In this document: positions 26,904-35,334 of the stretch, piece after piece
How positions within the stretch are numbered: position 1 is the stretch's first letter
Layout of the letters: each line of letters begins with the position of its first letter
DNA from: Candidatus Gastranaerophilales bacterium
Lineage (GTDB): Bacteria; Cyanobacteriota; Vampirovibrionia; Gastranaerophilales; Gastranaerophilaceae
Direction of reading: 5' to 3'
DNA length: 64,000 nucleotides
NCBI GenBank assembly: GCA_944324395.1
Contig: CALUWC010000001.1
Location: 124,001-188,000 of the forward strand
Program-made: the position numbers and the translations under genes
Notes under the pieces: model-generated
What the model was told of the DNA's origin: nothing
What the model saw: the letters and a program-made list of their open reading frames with translations, nothing else
The model's database searches: none

Positions 26904-27686
26904 CTATTTAGCAGATGTTAATACGTATTTAGCAGCATCTGAAGCTGGTTCAACTGTTGCATCGTGGAATACAATCGGGAATACATCTGTCATGTTTTGA
27001 GCGTTGTTTTTAACGATACATGGTTTTTCAACATCAGTAGAAGCAGTAGCACCAGCACCTGAACCTGCAGCATTTGGAGTACAAGTAACAGCTTTGTTAG
27101 GTAATGTAGCACCGTTTACATCGATGAAACCACGGCATAATGGATGGTTATCAATCCAATCACCATTCATTTGTTGACCAATAGGTAATTCGCAAGCAAC
27201 AGCTCCAGCGTTAAATGCAACGATAGAACCATCAGCTAATGTATAAGCTAGGTAATCAGCATATGTTGCATCGATGGCGCCTTGAGCTTGGTTTTGGATT
27301 GCATAATCTATTGCTGAAGTTGTACCATCAGCATTTGTAGATTGTCTTTTAATATTAGTAACCTTACCTTGGTAAGTTTGACCAGTTAATGTACCGTTTA
27401 AGATAGCACAGAATGACATTGTTGTATCTGGGTGCTCAAGAGTAACTACACCTTGAGTTGTACCTTGGGCACATGCTACAGAAGTACCTGCATAGTCAAA
27501 GTCGTACTGAGCTTGAGCCATCAAACCTGCCTGGTTCAATGTTGAAATTGTTTTCTTAAATTGAGAACGGAATTTTGCACCGTTAGTGTTTGCAATCAAT
27601 GTAGGAATAGTCATTGCAGCTACGACACCAATGATACCTAATGTGATCAATACTTCTGCCAAAGTAAAACCGAATCTTTTTGTCAT
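26904..27686 (-). CDS. Prepilin-like protein 1 (probable major pilin)
   Basis: Type IV pilin/pseudopilin with a short basic leader and cleavage site (KRFG before FTLAEVLITLG), then the hydrophobic helix to about residue 35. The 225-residue globular part has paired cysteines. The C-terminal segment NMTDVFPIVFHDATVEPAS is shared with the second copy at 31652-32407. Of the three prepilin genes, this one has the best promoter, an AAAGGTG ribosome site, its own terminator and regular codon use, which suggests high expression. Assembly genes (pilB, pilC, pilD) are not in the window. It could be a pilus or a secretion pseudopilus subunit. Confidence 0.85.
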   Translation of the reverse strand: MTKRFGFTLAEVLITLGIIGVVAAMTIPTLIANTNGAKFRSQFKKTISTLNQAGLMAQAQYDFDYAGTSVACAQGTTQGVVTLEHPDTTMSFCAILNGTLTGQTYQGKVTNIKRQSTNADGTTSAIDYAIQNQAQGAIDATYADYLAYTLADGSIVAFNAGAVACELPIGQQMNGDWIDNHPLCRGFIDVNGATLPNKAVTCTPNAAGSGAGATASTDVEKPCIVKNNAQNMTDVFPIVFHDATVEPASDAAKYVLTSAK

Positions 27687-27746
27687 AATCTTTTCACCTT
27701 TCTTTTAAATAAAAACTAACTATAACATACGCTTTACATACCGATT

Positions 27747-27775
27747 ATATTACTATTTTTTCAAAAATCTGTCAA
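27747..27775 (-). promoter_or_regulatory. Promoter of prepilin 1
   Basis: On the minus strand TTGACA, a 17-base spacer and TAATAT precede the prepilin start by about 60 bases. The TTGACA sits inside the right arm of the inverted repeat at 27769-27806. Confidence 0.65.
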
Positions 27776-27806
27776 CTATATGGATGATTTTTCCTATAGT
27801 TGACAG
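27769..27806. promoter_or_regulatory. Inverted repeat covering the prepilin -35 box
   Basis: Perfect 12-base arms CTGTCAACTATA (27769-27780) and TATAGTTGACAG (27795-27806) with a 14-base spacer. One arm contains the -35 box of the prepilin promoter. On the plus strand a T run follows, so it could instead be a terminator, but no plus-strand gene reads toward it. An operator is the better reading. Confidence 0.5.
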
Positions 27807-28059
27807 TTTTTTTCGGGGTTATCCGCTGTCGTGATAACATTTTATATCCAATTTTTTATCCTCATAATATTAATACTACAGTTGTATTAAACCCATTTTC
27901 TTTAGCCATGTAACATTAATTATAAAAAACTAATACCTAAGAACTATTTTTTGAGGTTTTTATTTTTTTAACTTATGCTATTAGCGGGTTTTAGGATTTG
28001 TAAATTATTGTAAATGTTTTCGTTCATGCGGAAGGTTTGTTAAGTTTTATTTCATTTTT

Positions 28060-28258
28060 GCCCTCACCCCTAGCCCCTCTCCCGTTTTACGGGAGAGGGG
28101 ACATATGTTGCAATTTCCCCTTCACAATCCCTCCCCGTCCAGTGGAGGAAAATATATCACCTTACCCCATCCTCATCCAGGGAGGAGAAACACATCACCC
28201 CACCCCAAACCCCATCAGTCCAGGGAAGGGGTTAAAACATTTACAGTTCAGGGAGCGG
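28060..28258. repeat. Cluster of CCCCTCTCCC palindromic repeats, right
   Basis: A perfect 12-bp hairpin at 28074-28100 (CCCCTCTCCCGT, loop TTT) heads a run of degenerate units with CCCTCCCCGTCCAG, CATCCAGGGAGGAG and AGTCCAGGGAAGGGG. The 828-base gap between prepilin 1 and the amylase gene is filled by the prepilin promoter, AT-rich DNA, this cluster and the MITE-like copy 2; I see no gene in it. Confidence 0.75.
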
Positions 28259-28289
28259 ACAAATAAAATATCAACCCTTAATTGCAGAG

Positions 28290-28431
28290 ACTTATGTGAC
28301 AAATTTCACCAAAAATTTTCAAAACAGCGTCATACTGAGCATTAGCGAAGTATCTCAATAATAAGATTCTTCGGACTAAAATCTTCAGAATGACGGGCTT
28401 TTATAGTATCAATGGAATTTGCTGTATAAAT
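28290..28431. repeat. MITE-like palindromic repeat, copy 2
   Basis: Same length and interior as the element at 23109-23250 (GCGTCATACTGAGCATTAGC, AGATTCTTCGGAC, CAGAATGACGGGC), with more worn ends: ACTTATGTGACAAATTTCACC against GGAATTTGCTGTATAAAT. This copy looks older or less constrained than copy 1. Confidence 0.8.
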
Positions 28432-28514
28432 CTTCAATCACGTAATGATTGAGGGTTGATTGGTTTCTATAATTTAGCCCGTTTACAAGGAAATGTTTTT
28501 CCTAACAATTATAA

Positions 28515-30806
28515 TTAGCCTCTCTCAAGCTCGTATATTCTGAATTCGCTCGGTTCTAATTTGTCAAAATGAATGCTGTCCATATTGTCTATAGGCTGAG
28601 CTTCAAAATCATTTTCATTAAATATATACTCGCATTTGAGGTTGTAATCGCTCGGTATGAAAATTTCTTTATCAAATACAGCATAACCTTCTACAATCTC
28701 TCTGTAATTTTCTCCGGTTGCAGCTGTTTTTGTTACTTTCTCCGTCGGGTATTTGTGATTTGATACAATAAGATATGCCTTTTTCATCGGTTCTCTTGTT
28801 ATCAGCCATGAGCTGAACCCGTCTTCATCATCTACTATTATTTGTGCTTCACCCTTATTTATTACGCTGTTATTCTTGACAAAACGGTCAATTGCATCAA
28901 ATTTTTTATAAAAATCTTCGTTAACAGCTCTTTTCATAGCTACTTCTTCGCCTATTGTGTATTCAGTTCCGCCCTGAGTAAAGCTTTCATCACCGTCAAC
29001 ATACAGCATCGGTCTTTGTGCAAATTTACCGCCCGGTAAAAATTTGTATTTGAACCATTTGTATAAAGCTCCTCTTTCTCCAAGTTGTCCCGGATACTGG
29101 TCAATACAATGAAATTCCCCGTCCTGATTGTTATAGGTTTTCAAGATAGACAGCATATTGCCTTTTTTGAATTTTGTGTTGTAATTTGCAAGTTCTTGAT
29201 TGTCTTCACAAATTCGCTCAGGTGTTTTATCAAACTGTGAAACAATGTCGTTACCCCACAACAGGTCAAACTTCATGTCCTCGTGGTATTCTTTTAAGTA
29301 ATTATCCCATAACATATATTCTGCCAGTGTTGCAAAATACGGTATTTTCTTTTTCATTGTCATATTAAGTTTTCTCAATACGTATCTTGGAGCTCTGTAA
29401 CTTATCGGAACACCGTTTTGCTCTGACACTTCATCAACAATATGGTCAATATGGTCAACTCTGAAACCGTCAAAGTTATAATCTTTTTGAAGTTGTTTCA
29501 TACTATCAATAAATAAATCTATAACGTCTTCGTTATATTTTCCGTTTTCAAGATTTACGAAATAATATGGGGTCTGGCAGTCAAGATTTGCAAATGCAGT
29601 GACATCATCTCCTTTATAATCAAAATGTTTGAATACCGGATATCCTCCGCATTCACTCATTCCGTCATATATTGGAACTCCTGCCGAACACCAGGCTCCG
29701 CCGGGAGCAGGCCATAAGCCTTCGTTCATCAAAAGTTGAATCGTTTCTATTTGTTTTGTAATGTCGCTTTCTTCTAATTTTTTCTTATCATTTTTAAATT
29801 CGTGAATTTTTGCAACAAGTTCCTTTACTCTTTTGTGAATTTTTGTCTGGTATGTTTTTTCAAGCATTACGTTTGAAAATTTCTTTTTATATTCAATCAT
29901 AATGCCTTCAAAATTGTTATACAATTCTTGAAAAGCAGGGCTTAAGTCGCCAGAATTTCCTTGAAGTCTTTGTATATAAACATCTTTTGCAATTTGAATA
30001 TCATCTTGATCATGATCTTTTGATAAAAATTCTGCAACTTCATCAACCTTTGCAAGTAATTGTTTTTGAAGTTCCGTAATATCGTACCAGCGAGCAACCT
30101 GTGGATTTGCCAGTACAAATTTTGAAAATCTTCCTGTCTGCGGTAATATATCATAAATCACAGGGTGACCTGCAAGCTGTGCCATTTCTATAAATATCTG
30201 CACCTGCTTTTTCTCGTCCATTCCAGTAATTTTTTCAATATTTTCGTCTTTTAATTTCGGGCTGACCTCGCTGCTTTTTGGCAGATATGCACAGCCAAAT
30301 TCTCTTGGATGAAATGGAATTAAATAAATTGTTGTATTATATATTCCGCTATTTTGGTTACCGGTAGGAAGTATCAATAATTGCTTCAGCCAATCGAAAA
30401 ATTTACCCGGAGTTTTTGAGTGGTTTCCGTTGCCTAATGCTGCAAGGTTAATTAATTTTATATTGTGTCCTTCTCTTTTAAACCAGTCAGAAGTTCTTTC
30501 CTGTCTGCGTGATAGAACACTTACCTGATTATTTTTGAAATGGAATTTTCCGTTTTTGAATACGTTATTTTGTTTCCATTTTTCTTCCAGTGCAAATAGA
30601 GTTTCCTCAGGTGTCAATTCATCAAGTGCTTTCTGGAATGAATATGTCAGGTATCCGTATTTTTGAATATGCATTGATAAATATTTCTTTCTTAATTCTG
30701 AAATATTTTCAAAGGAATATTCACTTTTAAGTTTTTCATAAACACTATTTAGTTCAGCATCTTTTGCTATTTCTTGCTCTCTTTTCTTAAATAATAAATT
30801 CAACAT
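28515..30806 (-). CDS. Alpha-amylase-family (GH13-like) protein
   Basis: A 763-residue protein with a TIM-barrel glycosidase core. The GH13 region II motif appears as DGFRVDHIDHIVDE (about residues 445-458; the Asp after Arg-Val is the expected nucleophile), and a probable acid/base Glu lies in ATLAEYMLW (about residue 495). A helical region of about 130 residues (FLSKDHDQDD to ESDITK) interrupts the barrel, which is unusual. The C-terminus is a beta-rich domain. No signal peptide, so it likely works on intracellular glucan or sugar conjugates. GGGAG site. Exact subfamily not assignable by eye. Confidence 0.72.
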   Translation of the reverse strand: MLNLLFKKREQEIAKDAELNSVYEKLKSEYSFENISELRKKYLSMHIQKYGYLTYSFQKALDELTPEETLFALEEKWKQNNVFKNGKFHFKNNQVSVLSRRQERTSDWFKREGHNIKLINLAALGNGNHSKTPGKFFDWLKQLLILPTGNQNSGIYNTTIYLIPFHPREFGCAYLPKSSEVSPKLKDENIEKITGMDEKKQVQIFIEMAQLAGHPVIYDILPQTGRFSKFVLANPQVARWYDITELQKQLLAKVDEVAEFLSKDHDQDDIQIAKDVYIQRLQGNSGDLSPAFQELYNNFEGIMIEYKKKFSNVMLEKTYQTKIHKRVKELVAKIHEFKNDKKKLEESDITKQIETIQLLMNEGLWPAPGGAWCSAGVPIYDGMSECGGYPVFKHFDYKGDDVTAFANLDCQTPYYFVNLENGKYNEDVIDLFIDSMKQLQKDYNFDGFRVDHIDHIVDEVSEQNGVPISYRAPRYVLRKLNMTMKKKIPYFATLAEYMLWDNYLKEYHEDMKFDLLWGNDIVSQFDKTPERICEDNQELANYNTKFKKGNMLSILKTYNNQDGEFHCIDQYPGQLGERGALYKWFKYKFLPGGKFAQRPMLYVDGDESFTQGGTEYTIGEEVAMKRAVNEDFYKKFDAIDRFVKNNSVINKGEAQIIVDDEDGFSSWLITREPMKKAYLIVSNHKYPTEKVTKTAATGENYREIVEGYAVFDKEIFIPSDYNLKCEYIFNENDFEAQPIDNMDSIHFDKLEPSEFRIYELERG

Positions 30807-30969
30807 AAATATCTCCCTGTGTGTAATAAAAATTATAACATAAGAAAAATTTTATTTTGCAACATGAAAAATTCCCTACTCGGCTAATGGCATTCTAACC
30901 TTTAAGATATAAATTTGTAGATGAACAGTGAGGCTTAGCCCGTTTATTTATAGGAATGGAGATTAAAAA

Positions 30970-31644
30970 ATGGTTACAAAAGAGAAACAAATTTCAATTG
31001 TTATTGTTGAAGATTTTAAGTTAACAAGGGTAGGTTTGAGATGTGCGTTGAATGCAAACCCTGATTTGAATGTAGTTGCAGAATCCGAAGATGCAATCGA
31101 CGGGCTGAAACAGATTGAAAAATTACGTCCGGATGTGGTGTTAATGGATTTGGGATTGCCGATGATGAATGGTATTGAAGCTATGGTTAAAATTAGAGAA
31201 ATATCCTCTGATATAAAAATTATTGCATTGACTTCTCATGACAGAGAAGAAGAAGTTGTAGCGGCATTGAGTTCAGGTGCGAATGCTTACTGTTTAAAAG
31301 ATATTGATCCTGTAAAACTTGCAGATGTAATAAGAGATGTTTCAAAAGGTGTATGCTGGATTGATTCTGTTGTTGCAAATCTGGCATTAAGGTCAATTCC
31401 AAAGGTCGAAAATGCAGGTTTGCTCGGTTCTCAAGTATCCGAACATGCAAGAATTCCTTTAACAGAAAGAGAGTTTGAAGTTTTAAAACATCTGGTTGCA
31501 GGTAAAAGTAATACGGAAATCGCAAAAGAATTAATTGTAAGTGTTCATACCGCTAAAGCTCATGTATGTTCTATATTGCAGAAGATGTGTGTAAACGACA
31601 GAGTTCAGGCAGCGGTAAAAGCAGTCAAAGAAGGTATGGTATAA
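30970..31644 (+). CDS. NarL/FixJ-family response regulator
   Basis: Two-domain regulator, 224 aa. The receiver domain has acidic residues in IVEDF, the phosphorylatable Asp in VVLMDLGLPMMNGIEA (about residue 59), Thr in IIALTSHD and Lys in AYCLKDIDP. A LuxR-type helix-turn-helix follows (PLTEREFEVLKHLVAGKSNTEIA, then VSVHTAKAHVCSIL). No histidine kinase is adjacent, so it is an orphan. It stands alone between the divergent amylase gene and the convergent prepilin 2 gene. GGAATGGAG site. Confidence 0.92.
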   Translation: MVTKEKQISIVIVEDFKLTRVGLRCALNANPDLNVVAESEDAIDGLKQIEKLRPDVVLMDLGLPMMNGIEAMVKIREISSDIKIIALTSHDREEEVVAALSSGANAYCLKDIDPVKLADVIRDVSKGVCWIDSVVANLALRSIPKVENAGLLGSQVSEHARIPLTEREFEVLKHLVAGKSNTEIAKELIVSVHTAKAHVCSILQKMCVNDRVQAAVKAVKEGMV

Positions 31645-31651
31645 TTATATA

Positions 31652-32407
31652 TTATAGTTTACTTGTATCAAGAACGTAAGCAGCTGCCGCTGAAGCCGGT
31701 TCTACAGTTGTATCGTGGAATACTATTGGAAAAACATCTGTCATATGTCCTGCATTGTTTTTTACAACGCAGGGATCGTCTCCGCCAATTCTATTTGTAC
31801 CTTCGGAGCAGTTGACTTCTCTGTTAGGTAAAGATACTCCGTTAACATCTACGAATCCGACACAATTGGATAAATCAAGTCCGCCCCCGCCGCCTTCAAT
31901 AAAGTCTTGAGTAATTCGAGAACCCAATGGAAGCTCACAGTGTACTGCATCAGGATGGAACGCAACAATCATCCCGTCTGCAAGTGTATAAGTAAGAAAT
32001 GATTCATAATCATCAGGAATTGTTTCTTTTGTTTCCAGTTTATAAGGTACAATTTGCTGATCACTGGTATATCTTTTTAAATTTGTAAGCTGACCGTAGT
32101 AAGCAACGGAAGATAAGGTTCCATTTAATATTGCACAAAAAGACATAACTGTATCAGGATGTTCTGTTGCCGCAGTTTCTCTGTTTGATGAGCAAGTTGT
32201 ACTTGTTCCGGCAAAGTTAAAATCATATTGTGATTGCGCCATCAGACCGGCTTGATTCAGTGTTGATACGGCTTTTTTAAATTTGCTGCGGTATTGGGCC
32301 CCGCTCACATTCGAAAAGATAACCGGTATTGTCATAGCCGCAACAGTACCAATAACTCCCAGTGTTATTAAAACTTCTGCTAAAGTAAAACCGTAATATT
32401 TTTTCAT
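31652..32407 (-). CDS. Prepilin-like protein 2
   Basis: Paralogue of the prepilin at 26904-27686, with a KKYYG leader before FTLAEVLITLG. The two align along their whole length: FKK-x-x-STLNQAGLMAQ, EHPDTxMSFCAILNGTL, LADGxIVAF and NMTDVFPIVFHD versus HMTDVFPIVFHD. 251 aa. A glycine run (EGGGGGLDLSNC) differs from copy 1. It is only seven bases from the end of the response-regulator gene, convergent. Own TTGACA promoter. Likely an alternative or minor subunit. Confidence 0.85.
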   Translation of the reverse strand: MKKYYGFTLAEVLITLGVIGTVAAMTIPVIFSNVSGAQYRSKFKKAVSTLNQAGLMAQSQYDFNFAGTSTTCSSNRETAATEHPDTVMSFCAILNGTLSSVAYYGQLTNLKRYTSDQQIVPYKLETKETIPDDYESFLTYTLADGMIVAFHPDAVHCELPLGSRITQDFIEGGGGGLDLSNCVGFVDVNGVSLPNREVNCSEGTNRIGGDDPCVVKNNAGHMTDVFPIVFHDTTVEPASAAAAYVLDTSKL

Positions 32408-32436
32408 AACCCGCTTTCTATAAAACTTATATTATA

Positions 32437-32465
32437 ATTATTTTCGTATTTTGTGATTTTGTCAA
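32437..32465 (-). promoter_or_regulatory. Promoter of prepilin 2
   Basis: TTGACA, a 17-base spacer and AATAAT on the minus strand, about 30 bases before the start codon. The -35 is identical to that of prepilin 1. Confidence 0.55.
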
Positions 32466-32497
32466 TTGTTTGAAAATTTATTTATAATAAATTTTAA

Positions 32498-33067
32498 TTA
32501 GTCATAATTTTCATTCAAAAGTTCAAGCAAGGTTTGAGAAGGCAAACCTATTACGTTATCCAGAGGTCCTTTTACTGTTTTTACATAGCCTTCAGGAAGT
32601 TCCTGAATACCGTATGCTCCGGCTTTATCAAACGGTTTATAATTGTCAATATAAAAATTGATTTGTTCCTCTGTTAAGTTTTCAAATGTTACATAAGTTG
32701 TAGTGGATTTGATTTTATATTTTAAATTTGCGGAATTAATAACGGCTACACCTGTCACTACGAAGTGGGTTTTTCCCGAAAGCTTTTTCAGCATTGAAAA
32801 AGCCTCAGGTGTATTTTGGGGTTTCCCCAGTATTGTATTATCTATGACAACTATTGTGTCAGCTCCTATTACTAAAGCTTTCTCTTTACAAATTTTTGCG
32901 ACATTTAAAGCTTTGTTATAAGCTAAATTTTCAACAAAATCATAAGAGAAAACCGTCTGAACATGTGGTTCCACATAAGAAGACGGTATAATTTCGAAAT
33001 TTAAATTTAATTTTTTCAGAATATCGGATCTTCTTGGAGATGAAGATCCCAGGATAATTTTTCCCAT
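32498..33067 (-). CDS. maf: Maf-family nucleoside triphosphate pyrophosphatase
   Basis: Maf proteins hydrolyse non-canonical or dTTP/UTP-type nucleotides to monophosphates. The N-terminal motif GSSSPRRSDILKKL, the catalytic Asp in IGADTIVVID, GKPQNTPEAFSMLKKLSGKTH and the C-terminal GAYGIQ...G-x-x-x-N-V-I-G-L-P are all present. 189 aa is standard. Ribosome site AAGGAG. Confidence 0.94.
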   Translation of the reverse strand: MGKIILGSSSPRRSDILKKLNLNFEIIPSSYVEPHVQTVFSYDFVENLAYNKALNVAKICKEKALVIGADTIVVIDNTILGKPQNTPEAFSMLKKLSGKTHFVVTGVAVINSANLKYKIKSTTTYVTFENLTEEQINFYIDNYKPFDKAGAYGIQELPEGYVKTVKGPLDNVIGLPSQTLLELLNENYD

Positions 33068-33130
33068 TGAGTGTCTCCTTGCTGCTTGTTATTTTCTATC
33101 AAAAACAAGTTCAATTCAACACAAATCTTT

Positions 33131-33370
33131 TTAATGACGACCCATCGACTTTTGGTATCTTGCCGTTCTTGCATTTATTGCATAGCAGGCAATATTTAAT
33201 CTTTGTCTTAGTTCCATCATATTACGTAATGTTGAAGCATAATCATTCATTGCTTCCATCATTTTATTGGGGTCAACCATAGACTCCATATTGTCGTGAT
33301 TGTCAACCCGTTCTTCCTGGTATTTTTGTACCAGCATCTTATCAATGTAATCTTCAGCGCCAACGCCCAT
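33131..33370 (-). CDS. Hypothetical protein, 79 aa
   Basis: Not recognised. It is a small, highly helical, Met/Asn/Gln/Arg-rich protein (NMESMVDPNKMMEAMNDYAS, then a basic helix LRQRLNIACYAINARTARYQ). No signal or span. GGAGGATACC upstream is a good ribosome site. It is divergent from the three-repeat membrane protein gene, with a 179-base gap that holds the promoters. Confidence 0.6.
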   Translation of the reverse strand: MGVGAEDYIDKMLVQKYQEERVDNHDNMESMVDPNKMMEAMNDYASTLRNMMELRQRLNIACYAINARTARYQKSMGRH

Positions 33371-33549
33371 GAGGTATCCTCCCTATTGATTTTATTATCC
33401 TGTTCCTGTAAAAAAATATTATCCTAGATATTCCTTATATAATAATAAAGTTTTTTTATTCTTAAAAATTGCCTTTTTTGAAAAATTTATATTTACATTT
33501 CTTAATGTTTAGGCAATTTTATATATTGAGTATCATTATATAAAAAACT

Positions 33550-35310
33550 ATGGACGTTATTAAAAATTATAAAAGTTATCAAAAATTTCTTCCCGAATAT
33601 GATGCCTGGCGAGATCAGCAGGATTTGGAAAGAGAAAAAAGGCTTGAATATTTAAAGAAAAATCCTGACAAAATTAATTCTGTAGATGTCCAGAGGGGCA
33701 AAATTTTGCTGCATGCTATTGATGTAATGGATGAGTATTCCCAGTCTTATGCAGAGGATATGGAGGTTGCAACAGAATTTGCGACAGGTCAAATTGTCGG
33801 GCTTGCAACTATGTGCGGAATGTTGTTAGGAGCTCCTCTTGCCGGTTTGAAAAGTGTAAAAAAACTTGCCGCTAAAATTTCAAAAAATGTTCATGGTGCC
33901 GGCATGATTGTTTCAATGCTTCCTTCTGTTATAGGTATGTTAATTGGTACAGCTGCAAGTTTTCCTGCGATAATCTGGGCAACAAAGGTTCAGGTCGGGG
34001 CTTCGCGTAAAGGACGCTTTGAAGCTATGCGTACTGATTTGAAAAATCCCGCAATTTTTGCTGTTTTAACTCCGGAGCAGATGGAAAAGGCTAAAAATGA
34101 TGCTAAGAGTATTCAACTGGATGAAAAAGAGAAAAAGCGTTTTGAGAAAAATTCCGGCATGGAATTAAATCCTATGGGTACCTTTAAAACCTTGAAGAAA
34201 TACTATTCGAAAGGCGGCGAATACGAAAAACAAAAAGCTGAATTTGATAATAAATTAAAACAAAATGAAAAGTTATTTGATAAAGTCCAATTGAATGAAG
34301 AGCAAGTTCGAAATGCAAAACGGGATCAACAAATATTAGCAGATATGGTAAGACGAATTGATGTTGCATCTCAGGATTATGCTGAAAATGCCGAACTTGC
34401 TACAAATACTCTTACTTCATTAGCTCTGGGAACAGGCGGTCTTGTCGGCTGGATTTCTTCAAAACTTTTAAAATTGATGAAGGTTAAAGGCGGTGCGGCA
34501 GCAAAAGTTATTCCTTGGGTTGTAGGTGCTTCAATCCCGGTGATTATGAGCATTTATGCAGCTAAAGTTCAAAAACAGGCTTCACGTGTCGGCAGATTTA
34601 AAGTTAAGCAGGAAATGATGAATAATCCTGCCTCATTGGTTTATGTAGATGATAAAATTACCGGCTCAATGAACGGAGTAAAACTTCCTCCACGATCAGA
34701 AAAACCAAACATTTTTAAGTTTTTTATTCAATTAGTCAAAGATAACAAAGCTTATAATAAATATAAAAAGACAGAATTGTTTGAGCATTTAAAGTTCAAT
34801 AAGGCCGTTGCAAATCTGGAACTTTCTCCGGAACAAATAAAAGATGCAAAAACTTTACAGATGAATGTTTTTAAAACCTTTAATAAAGTAGATGAAAAAT
34901 CTCAGGCATATTCTGAAAGTGTTGAAGCAATGGGACAAATGACTCAACAGGGGGTATCAATGTTTGGATCTCTGGCTGCTATGGGAATTTCATCTGCATT
35001 GATGCTTAAAATGCTAAAAAATATGGATAAAATAGCAAAACCTTCTTTGGGCAGTATTTTTGTAAAAGCCTTTGCTCCGTTTTTACTTGTAATTCTTCCT
35101 GTTATAGGAATTGATATTTATACGACAAAGGAACAGAAAAAAGCTTCTCGTGTTGCAGATATGCTTGCATTAAAAGAACTGGAGGATTACAGACATTATG
35201 CTGATTATTCCGAAGAAGCTAAAACTCAGCCGGCCAAAGTTTCTTCAAATTCTGCCAAATCTTCAGAACAAAAGTTTAACGGAAATTTATTAAAAAAATA
35301 CAATAATTAA
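33550..35310 (+). CDS. Membrane protein with three internal repeats
   Basis: Not recognised as a known family (586 aa). Three copies of one module, at about residues 51-165, 261-357 and 440-550. Each has an entry helix of the form VDxxSQxYAExxExAT, two hydrophobic hairpins, and a basic exit ATKVQVGASRKGRF, AAKVQKQASRVGRF or TTKEQKKASRVADM. Polar, charged linkers join them. There is no signal peptide. A TATATA box seven bases before the ATG suggests a leaderless mRNA. Possibly a membrane scaffold; function unknown. Confidence 0.75.
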   Translation: MDVIKNYKSYQKFLPEYDAWRDQQDLEREKRLEYLKKNPDKINSVDVQRGKILLHAIDVMDEYSQSYAEDMEVATEFATGQIVGLATMCGMLLGAPLAGLKSVKKLAAKISKNVHGAGMIVSMLPSVIGMLIGTAASFPAIIWATKVQVGASRKGRFEAMRTDLKNPAIFAVLTPEQMEKAKNDAKSIQLDEKEKKRFEKNSGMELNPMGTFKTLKKYYSKGGEYEKQKAEFDNKLKQNEKLFDKVQLNEEQVRNAKRDQQILADMVRRIDVASQDYAENAELATNTLTSLALGTGGLVGWISSKLLKLMKVKGGAAAKVIPWVVGASIPVIMSIYAAKVQKQASRVGRFKVKQEMMNNPASLVYVDDKITGSMNGVKLPPRSEKPNIFKFFIQLVKDNKAYNKYKKTELFEHLKFNKAVANLELSPEQIKDAKTLQMNVFKTFNKVDEKSQAYSESVEAMGQMTQQGVSMFGSLAAMGISSALMLKMLKNMDKIAKPSLGSIFVKAFAPFLLVILPVIGIDIYTTKEQKKASRVADMLALKELEDYRHYADYSEEAKTQPAKVSSNSAKSSEQKFNGNLLKKYNN

Positions 35311-35316
35311 AATTTA

Positions 35317-35334
35317 TGATATAATATTTGTATG
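35317..35334 (+). promoter_or_regulatory. Extended -10 six bases before U32-like start
   Basis: TGA-TATAAT, then ATTTGT, then ATG. The 15-base string TATAATATTTGTATG occurs again exactly at the start of the acetyltransferase-like gene (39348-39362). Transcription would begin at or next to the A of the start codon. Confidence 0.55.

Noticed and set aside
27769-27812. Hairpin with T run as a plus-strand terminator
   Set aside because: No plus-strand gene lies upstream for several kilobases, and one arm is the prepilin -35 box, so an operator is more likely.
28037-28345. Plus-strand open frame of 102 codons before the amylase gene
   Set aside because: It covers the CCCCTCTCCC cluster and the MITE-like copy; low-complexity Pro-rich translation, no family match.
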